Origin: Corythucha ciliata | Lineage: Eukaryota > Arthropoda > Insecta > Hemiptera > Tingidae | Assembly (NCBI GenBank): GCA_038030265.1 | Contig: CM075940.1 | Location: 28,930,940-28,994,939 of the forward strand | DNA: 64,000 bases | Reading direction: 5' to 3' | Shown: positions 56,946 through 64,000 of the stretch, in pieces | How the letters are laid out: the number at the start of each line of letters is the position of its first letter | Position numbering within the stretch: the stretch's first letter is position 1 | The notes under the pieces: generated by a model | Database searches by the model: none | Seen by the model: only the letters and a program-made list of their open reading frames with translations | Told to the model about the DNA's origin: nothing | Made by a program: the position numbers and the translations under genes

Positions 56946-58826
56946 GGGGGCTGCGGTCGATAACCGCGGTCTTGCACGGCGATTCAAGATTTTTTGAGGT
57001 TTTAGCATTTTTTTTTTTTTTTTTTTTTTTTTCTTTCAGCCAAACCCGCATATTCCATTTCAAGGCCCAAACTCGTGAATTTCGTCGATTTAAAACCCAC
57101 GAAATAGGAGTTTTTTCCATAACTAGGTCAAGGGAAATTAGTTTTTTGAAGAGCTAAATTTGCAAAATTGGGGCTTTGGTGTTTTTGTTTTTTTCACTAC
57201 CAAACCCCACGAATTGGATTCGAGTCAAGTGTTCCGCTTTTCCTTTTTTCGTTCTTGCACAATTCGGTCCGTAAAACTTTTTTGTCCCGATTTGTATCAA
57301 ATTTGGTTTTGGCAACGCGGATCACACTCCAGTTCGTTCTGCAGATCAAACCAAACCCTATCAAACGGTCGGCTCCTCCCTTGAATCGACGCGTTTTCAA
57401 TACAGCGAGTCTCTTATAAATATCTATACGGACAAGCTAATTTGCTTTAATCAAGAACTCTCAATTGCCAGTTTTATCTCAATCCACAGGTGCAGTTACG
57501 CGTCCCCCCCCCCCACTAATGCCCCGATTTTTACATTGAATTACATGAGTGTGCTCTTGTGAAGCTAACCCCGCACCCCTCAACACCACCACTAAAACCC
57601 GCTTTTGAGCGGAGCGAGCACGAGCAAAACTGGCCACATATCCCCCACGGTAAAGATTGTCTTAACAGCTAGTTTTTTACTGGTTTGCTGCCGGAAAGGC
57701 TATCTCTCTCTTACAATTGAATGTGGATTTTGAAAGCACTATAAACCAGTCATCGAAATAGAACTCGATCGAGTATATAACCCTTTGTCTTAACTTACAA
57801 TTAATAAAAAAAAACTCTACCGCCACATTCTATTCAATGAACTGGACCAGTTTCATTTTTTTTTTTCCAACTCTTTACTACTTCCGTTTTACTGCTGCCG
57901 ATCGATTCCCCTTCTCCAGGCAAGAGAAATAGGTCGCCTGCAGGTGGTCTTTGTATATCACGAAACATCAAAACGTCCTCCTCCACCACTCCACCTCTAA
58001 CTCTCCAACTCGTTTGGCTAATAGAGTAGTAAAATTGGCGTCAGGAAAAGTTGTAAAATTGTTTTAAAAGATTGATAGTTTGACTTTGTTTTTTTTTTTC
58101 TTTTTTCCGCGGGACAGTCATAAATCAAACTAGGCTGAGTGAGGTATATTTTACCGTGATAATCTTGATGCGGTAGTATAATTAGGTGTTAGAACCAATC
58201 GATTCAAGCTTTTGAGCTCAATATCGGACGCCTGAAGCTCAAATGAAAAATAATTGACGATATATTGCTTTCAACTATTACTCCCCCCGGGAGCAATAGC
58301 TGTTTTGAAATAACAGCGGCAGTGCAATTTGAGAGTTCGGTGCCTCGAAATTGTAAGTTTCCCAGGATGCTCACGACAAAATTTCCTTGAGAGGGGAGGG
58401 GGGGGTAGCCGCTAAATACAAATTTAAAGATTTAAATAGCCGGACTTTGGAAGTGTCAATAAATGAATAGCCATTGAGGTTTTAGGGCAGCATTGCAAGT
58501 TTCGTTCTTGCTAGTTTGATAGTTGCTGGGAGGAATATCACTCCCCGTGAATTTGCAAATTGTGGAGGATAATCAGCCGCAAAATGGCGAGTTCAGGGGA
58601 TGAATATCCACGAAATTGCATTCGTTGGGTTGATTCATTAAAAACCAATTTCGAGAGATCGACAGTGGTCCAAAATCTTCGAAAAGTGCTTAAAACTCAA
58701 TAACTTGAGAAGAAATTGAACTAAAAACGTGTAACTTGGCACTCTTGATAGTCCCACAGCCACAATGAAGGGATTTAATGGTAATAGAAGGGGGTTAATG
58801 GTGGATGAAACTTGAACCTTTATTGT
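56946..58826. other. No recognisable gene
   Basis: AT-rich sequence with T runs near 57008-57032, 58090 and 57850, and a C run near 57505. A faint return of the gaaattgcaagtttc words occurs at 58320-58760. The frames near 57160-57420 have no protein-like features. Confidence 0.45.
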
Positions 58827-59974
58827 CTTTCCCTAATTTTTTTTTTTTTTTTTTTTTTTTCTGGCATTGGTGGAGGACCATACAGCCATATGTTACAATT
58901 ATTTAATAAGCTTTAATAAGATGGCTTAAACTTTGAAGTCGATGGCTACAGTGAAATTGTATAAAGCCTTATATACCGGGATGGAATTAGACGATAAGAT
59001 TGTGCTGTAGTTAAAGGGACAGGTGATGAGGTTAGTAATATTGTCAAGAAATAAGGTCCTTTGGTTACGATAGCTGCTGCACTCCATTATAGTAGGTTCC
59101 AGGGTGCCCTGTGTCCCACATACTTCGCAGTTACCTGTTGGGACTGTTCCCAGTCTATGCAGGTACTGTTGACTCAGGCCGTGGTTTGCTCTAAGTCTAC
59201 ATATTGTCTTTACGCAGTCCTTGGAGATGAATTCGTTACCAAACCACGTTTTAGTGTCAATGGTGGGAAACATTTGCTTGTAAGCTCTTCCTTTGAACGA
59301 TGTTGAGTACAATCGATTCCAAGTCTCTAGATGAGGAGGAGTTATATAGTTTAAAAAATCAGAAAAAGAAAATGTCTGGCAAGCAGATGCAACTTCCGCT
59401 GAGGGGTTCAGCGTAGAAGTTTTCGCTAAGCGATCGGCTTGTTCGTTACCGTTGATGCTCTTATGGGCTGGGATCCACATGAATGCAATGGATTTGTTGG
59501 ACAGTTCCATGTTCGCTATAAAACGGATAATTTCTACGATGATATTATGGGTTCTCGAATTAATTCCGATATTTTGTAGGCTTTGAACTACCCCTTTATT
59601 GTCACATAATATTAATAATTTATTTTGGTCTAACTCACTGAAGTATCTCAGTGCTTCTACTATAGCGACAAGTTCAGCTGTAAATATGGGTGTTGTCGAA
59701 CGTAAAATAAATTGTTTTCCCAGTTGTAGCTCTGAATCGTACACTGGGAAAAAGAGTCGGTTCCGGAACTCGGTTGAAACAGTATTCTCGGTTGAAACAG
59801 TAGTTTCAACCGTTAATCTTAACCGTGAAAAATAAACGTCATTCTGTTAAAGACGGCTCCAACAGTTATTTGTTCGGTTAAGAGTGCAAACAACCGTCAA
59901 AAAGACTCTTTTACCGTGTATTTAACAGACTTTTCTACACTTTCACGTGCTTAACCGTACAAACAAAGCCCAGC

Positions 59975-60610
59975 CGGTGTGAATAACGGTAAAACCGAGG
60001 TGAATGACCGTGTAACCGAGTTTAATAACGGTAAAACCGAGTTGAATGACGGTAAAACAGAATTCAATGACGGTGAAATCGAGCTTAATGACGGTAAAAC
60101 CGAGTTGAACGACCGTATTACCGACCTGAATGAAGGTAAAACAGAGTTGGAAGACGGTAAAACCGAGTTGAGCGACCATGTTACCGTGTTGAATGACGGT
60201 AAAACCGAGCGAAGTGACGGTAAAGCAGAATTCAATGACGGTGAAATCGAGCTGAATGACGGTAAAACCGAGTTGAACGACCTGTATTACCGACCTGAAT
60301 GAAGGTAAAATAGAGTTGGACGACGGTAAAACCGAGTTGAATGACGGTGAAATCAAGTTGGAATGATGGAGAAACCGAGTTGAATGACGGTGAAACCGAG
60401 TTGAGCGACCATGTTACCGAGTTGAATGACGGTAAAGCCGAGTTGAACGGTCGTGTTACCGAGATGAATGACGGTAAAACCGAGCGTAGTGACGGTAAAG
60501 CAGAATTCAATGATGGTGAAATCGAGTTGAATATGGCGATGTAACAGAGTTTAATGACGGCGTTACCGAGTTTAGTAACTGTAAAGCAGAGTTGAATGAC
60601 GGTGAACCCG
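59975..60610. repeat. 21-bp minisatellite inside the TA element, block 1
   Basis: The unit is close to ccgagttgaatgacggtaaa plus one base, with variants agaattcaatgacggtgaaa and gagcgaccatgttac. As 21 is a multiple of three, the plus strand reads a heptad like NDGKTEL repeatedly (59979-60302, 60341-60544) and the minus strand reads hydrophobic FTVIQLG-like heptads. These frames are by-products of the repeat. Confidence 0.93.
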
Positions 60611-60889
60611 GCTCCATGGCCACTAATATCAAATGTACTGACGTTGTACTGTGTAGGCGGACGATAAAACCGATGAAACGAAATTTTCATTTTCTAAAAC
60701 TTCCGGATCTTGCAACTTTCGCAAATTGCCCTGGGTCCCAGGTCACAATCAAAGAAAGCGGGATATTTTTCGATGAAGAACACACACAAAAAATGTAAAT
60801 CGAATCAAACTCAATGCTCCCATCGGTAGCCTAGTATTTATTTTTATTTAATGAAAGCATTCAGATACATATAGATATAACGTTACCCA

Positions 60890-61085
60890 AGAGGTTGAGC
60901 GACCATGTTACCGAGTTGAATGACGGTAAAGCCGAGTTGAGCGGTCGTGTTACCGAGATGAATGACGGTAAAACCGAGCGAAGTGACGGTAAAGCAGAAT
61001 TCAATGACGGTGAAGTCGAGTTGAATGACGGTAAAACCGAGCGAAGTGACGGTAAAGCAGAATTCAATGACGGTGAATTGAAATG
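60890..61085. repeat. 21-bp minisatellite inside the TA element, block 2
   Basis: About nine units repeat the order of variants seen at 60395-60530 (gagcgaccatgttaccgag, ggtcgtgttaccgagatg, gagcgaagtgacgg). This indicates a block duplication separated by about 270 bp of unrelated sequence. Confidence 0.9.
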
Positions 61086-62356
61086 ACGGTGGTGAATTTT
61101 CTACTTATTGTTTTGTACTATGTTTGAATATATTTCGTGTTTCTTCTTTCACGACTTCTTCGCATGTGAACTAAAATTTACGTTCATCCCATTTCCAATT
61201 TTAATCTTTTTTTACCAATAACAGAATTTCAGAACACTCACTTTCACCGTAACTCAAATTTTTTTTTTAGGGTCTCAAACCCCTGCTGAACGGCTGAACG
61301 GAGCGTCGAGAGAAATCAGGATTTGAAATGGAAATTTAATCTGCGGTTTACCTCTGACGCTCGGCTCAACCATTTTTTGCGGCAAATTTGGCCGTAAAGA
61401 ATCAGTAAGGCTAACCGTGAAAAGTGGAAGCACGTACCGAGAAAGTCGGTGACAAATTACCGTTTGTACCACAGTAGAAACGGTATATTCTACCGTATGC
61501 CGACGGTAGTATATACCGTTATGTCACGGTTGACACCAGACTCAAGACGGCGTTTCTTAACCGAGTAGAGATACCTGTTTTTACCGTTGAGTAACCGTTG
61601 ATGCAACCGTCATGACAGTAGAATTTTACCGTTTTTTTTTCTGCTGATGCTACCGTATAATATCCAAAATTCGGTTCGCCACTACCGTAAACACACTGTT
61701 GGACTAACCGCCTGACACAGCTGTGATTACCGAGTATACGGTCAGCTTTCACCGATGTTAGACAGTTGCTGTAACAGACAAGGGAGTTGTGGGTCGGAAG
61801 AATCTACCGTAAAGTAACGGTTAGAGTTAACCGTCTAGTGACGGTTCATTCAACAGATATGTCTCAACTGACTGGGATCATGTGTTTAACCGTGTTTGTG
61901 GCTTGACCGTCAGACTCGGTTGCAAACATGTTACTGACAATATGCGCTAACCGAGTGCATTTAACCGTATCAAGCTTGTCGGTAGACTTTACCAACTCAT
62001 GACGGTTGCAAACATTTTACCGACAACATGCGTTAACCGAGTCAAGACGTGCATTCAACCGTATCAAGCTTGTCGGTTGACATTACAGACTCGTGACGGT
62101 TGCAAACATTTTACCGAGATTTCTCGGTTAAAATTAACCGAGAAAGTGCCTCTTTTTTTTCCCAGTGTAAATAGCACAGCCCACGCCAGAACGGGAGACT
62201 GAACCATCCGTATATATTTTATAATAATCCGGGTATAAACGGAAAATTCTCTCTTCGGTCGTTTGGACCAAGGAATCGTTTGGCTCGGGGTTCTGAAGAT
62301 AATTGATTTTGATATTTAGACCTGACAAAAATGAGGAATAAATTGGCCCTGGTAGA

Positions 62357-63267
62357 CTAAAAATTGGAGAAGACCTGTTGACAAATGAAGTTAACATTGC
62401 GGAAACTTGAGGTCAATAGAGGGGATTTTTTTTTCTTCCAGTAATTGGACGTTAAATCTAGTTGGTTTAGGTTTAAAATTTGATTAAATAAGTTTGGATA
62501 TAGACCTTTGATTTTTAAGAGCATTCTATCGGATAAAATTTCCCTCCTAATTTGCAATGGATACTCTCCCGCCTCTCTAAGCATAACGTCTATGGGAGTC
62601 GATTTCAAAAAACCCAGGCATAGCCTAATACACTTATATTGGGTTAAATTCAACTTGTGTAGGTGAGTGTGTGATGCCTGGCCATAAAAAACCGCGCCAT
62701 AATCGAGTATAGAGCGTACAGTTGCTCTATAAAAAATTAACATTATTTTAGGATCCGCTCCCCAACGGCAGTGGCAAACCATACGCATTATATTTACATA
62801 TTTTTCGGCTCTTGTCACAAGTTGTTTTATGTGACTAGACCAGTTTAATTTACGGTCTAGGGTAATTCCCAATAATTTTACTTCTGCAGAAATAGGGAAA
62901 CTGGAGCCTCCAATTTCGGCTATATTTGGGAGTGGGAATGCATGAGATCGATTAAAAGGACATATTACAGATTTTAGTGGGGATATATCGAGCCCGAGGT
63001 TAAGGAGAAAGGACCGAAATGAGAGTATTCCCTCTATAAGTAATTCTAAGGCTCTTAACGGGGATGAGTTTTTCACGTAGAGGCATATATCGTCGGCATA
63101 TTGTAAGATATTAACGCCAGCTGGAAGGACTCGTTCTGCGGCGTGAACGTATAAGGAGTAAAGAATTGGACTTAAAATGTCTCCCTGAGGTAAGCCTGAT
63201 CGAGCCAGACGAGGACCAAGCACATCGTTATTCACCAGCAAGTGAATGCGACGGTCACCGACAAGAC
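62357..63267 (-). pseudogene. Reverse transcriptase of nLTR-3 (C-terminal part)
   Basis: Open from the 5' truncation point: GLPQGDILSPILYSLYVHAA, ILQYADDICLYV (catalytic Asp pair), KLLGITLDRKLNWSSHI, and FYRATVRSILDYGAVFYG in the connecting region. A frame change at about 62360-62397 leads to the next segment. The first catalytic Asp block is missing. Confidence 0.86.
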
Positions 63268-63376
63268 TTTCCCTAAATTATTAACAAAAAAAAAAAAAAA
63301 TAGAAAAATTAGAATTTATTTTAAAACTTGAAAAAGAGGCCTGTGAATGACTTAACGATACAATAAAATGAAAAAT

Positions 63377-63557
63377 TCTAGCGTTTTTCTCAATTTCAGC
63401 CTCACTAATTAGTAATTTTCTCAATGTAAGCCGCACATAAGCGTTTTTCTCAATTTTATTACTTGCAAATTAGCGATTTTTTCGTATTTTTCAAAGCAGA
63501 GAATTAGGATTTTGAGCTGAAAATTAGCGTTTTTCTCAATTTTAGCCTCATTTAATT
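63377..63557. repeat. Degenerate gcgtttttctcaattttagc repeat, third block
   Basis: Five or so units of the family seen at 12500-13850 and 56585-56945, here with agcgtttttctcaattt well preserved three times. Confidence 0.75.
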
Positions 63558-63559
63558 AT

Positions 63560-64000
63560 AGTCCGGGAGCCCACCGTATGAAATACGCTTGCATACGAGT
63601 CTGCAACACATTGAAACATTTTCATGCCCCCCCCCTCCCGACACATGAACTACATACCTCCCATAAACACAGAAAAACAAAAAAGAAAAATATATTTATT
63701 TATTTTACAAAAATAACATTGTTTTATTCTTCCATTGGTTCAACTTCATCTGTCGCGGTAACACTGAGTAAAGGGCGGTGATGAGAAAAGTATGAAGTGT
63801 ATGCTAGTGTCTTTACATTGGATACGTTACGTGTAAATACCCCATCGATGGAGGTCATATTGCGAGTTGTTGATACATCCAGTGTGTTATTCAATTGGCA
63901 ACCGCGACATGTGACTAAGTGCCCTTGATAAACTCTGATCTGGGAGCTTTCAAATGAGATATTTTTGATTTGACTGTTGCTTGATTTGATTGTTGATTTG
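63560..64000. other. No recognisable feature
   Basis: Unassigned sequence up to the window edge, with a C run near 63630 and attgattt-like short repeats at the very end. Confidence 0.45.

Larger units (their letters stand above)
59742..62167. mobile_element. TA-flanked element of 2426 bp rich in ACGGT/ACCGT motifs
   Basis: The left end cactgggaaaaagag and the reverse complement of the right end, cactgggaaaaaaaagag, are inverted repeats. A TA lies on both sides (59740-59741 and 62168-62169), and removing the element with one TA restores the RNase H frame. It has no transposase ORF. Subterminal regions and the interior are crowded with accgt, acggt and cggtt words, plus a 21-bp tandem array. 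Family unknown; TA targeting is shared by Tc1/mariner and some other DNA transposons. Confidence 0.88.
58926..62397 (-). pseudogene. RNase H and C-terminal region of nLTR-3, interrupted
   Basis: The upstream half (62397-62170) ends with YKIYTDGSVSRSGVGC, carrying the first RNase H acidic residue. The downstream half (59739-58926) resumes the same frame once the TA element is removed and has FTAELVAIVEALRYF, LLILCDNKGVVQSL and IPAHKSINGNEQADRLAKT, completing the D-E-D-D set. A C-x2-C group (CEVCGTQG) lies near the C-terminus. Frame continuity across the junction identifies the insertion point exactly. Confidence 0.87.
58837..63267 (-). mobile_element. Non-LTR retrotransposon nLTR-3, 5'-truncated and split
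   Basis: The element is flanked by a 10-bp target duplication, ctttccctaa, at 58827-58836 and 63268-63277. The poly(T) at about 58837-58860 is its minus-strand poly(A) tail. Coding order is RT from its catalytic region (63267), then RNase H and a cysteine-rich tail ending at 58926. A 2426-bp element inserted at a TA splits the RNase H. RT and RNase H without a surviving endonuclease suggests an I-like element truncated by incomplete reverse transcription. Confidence 0.9.

Noticed and set aside
59979..60690. Plus-strand NDGKTEL-type and minus-strand FTVIQL-type frames as proteins
   Set aside because: A 21-bp repeat keeps frames open by arithmetic, and several frames on both strands are equally open.
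1..64000. tRNA, rRNA or other structured RNA genes
   Set aside because: I looked for T-arm-like words and rRNA-like stretches and saw none convincing. A covariance-model search was not possible here.

Overview
This window is non-coding, repeat-dominated eukaryotic DNA. It reads as an invertebrate, most likely arthropod and possibly hemipteran, genome. The basis is the mix of element families: I-like and CR1/Jockey-like non-LTR retrotransposons, three different Ty3/Gypsy LTR elements, a THAP plus DDE_Tnp_4 DNA transposon, hAT-like and mariner-like remnants, and long degenerate AT-rich satellites. I recognise no host single-copy gene, and the species assignment is only a guess. A 500-base assembly gap lies at 7370-7869.

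Layout, left part. Bases 1-7369 and about 21691-29254 are two copies of one block of at least 7.4 kb. Each copy carries the same minus-strand non-LTR retrotransposon (endonuclease, reverse transcriptase, RNase H) in the same 14-bp target-site duplication, so the retrotransposon inserted before the block was duplicated. Between the copies lie the gap, a 20-bp tandem array, a 184-bp hAT-like MITE with an 8-bp target duplication, an exon-like coding trace, a 164-bp satellite and a second short AT-rich repeat, a 159-nt hairpin, a broken Gypsy pol, a mariner transposase tail, a broken second non-LTR reverse transcriptase, and two inverted-repeat elements.

Middle part. 29.3-39.4 kb holds a 17-bp minisatellite of about 1.1 kb with a 356-bp higher-order repeat, more of the 164-bp satellite, and a GC-rich stretch (32.8-35.4 kb) with nested tandem duplications and a candidate frameshifted ORF. 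From 39.5 to 53.9 kb there is a stack of five nested elements whose junctions can be read. A truncated Gypsy element (Gypsy-2) was split by a complete Gypsy element with 235-bp LTRs (Gypsy-1, target duplication tgtac). Gypsy-1 was then hit in gag by a 3.7-kb THAP/DDE transposon and in its 5' LTR by a 5'-truncated non-LTR element. Gypsy-2 was independently hit in its integrase by a 2.4-kb hAT-like non-autonomous element (target duplication ccgaaaat).

Right part. After a second, degenerate patch of the minisatellite and 3 kb of short AT-rich repeats, 58.8-63.3 kb is a third 5'-truncated non-LTR element (RT and RNase H, 10-bp target duplication). A 2426-bp TA-flanked element made largely of ACGGT/ACCGT motifs splits its RNase H.

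There is no operon or pathway to describe. What the window records is an ordered history of transposition, duplication and satellite growth. I saw no convincing new cellular system. The nested stack, the unevenly diverged duplication and the ACGGT-array element are the most rewarding parts.
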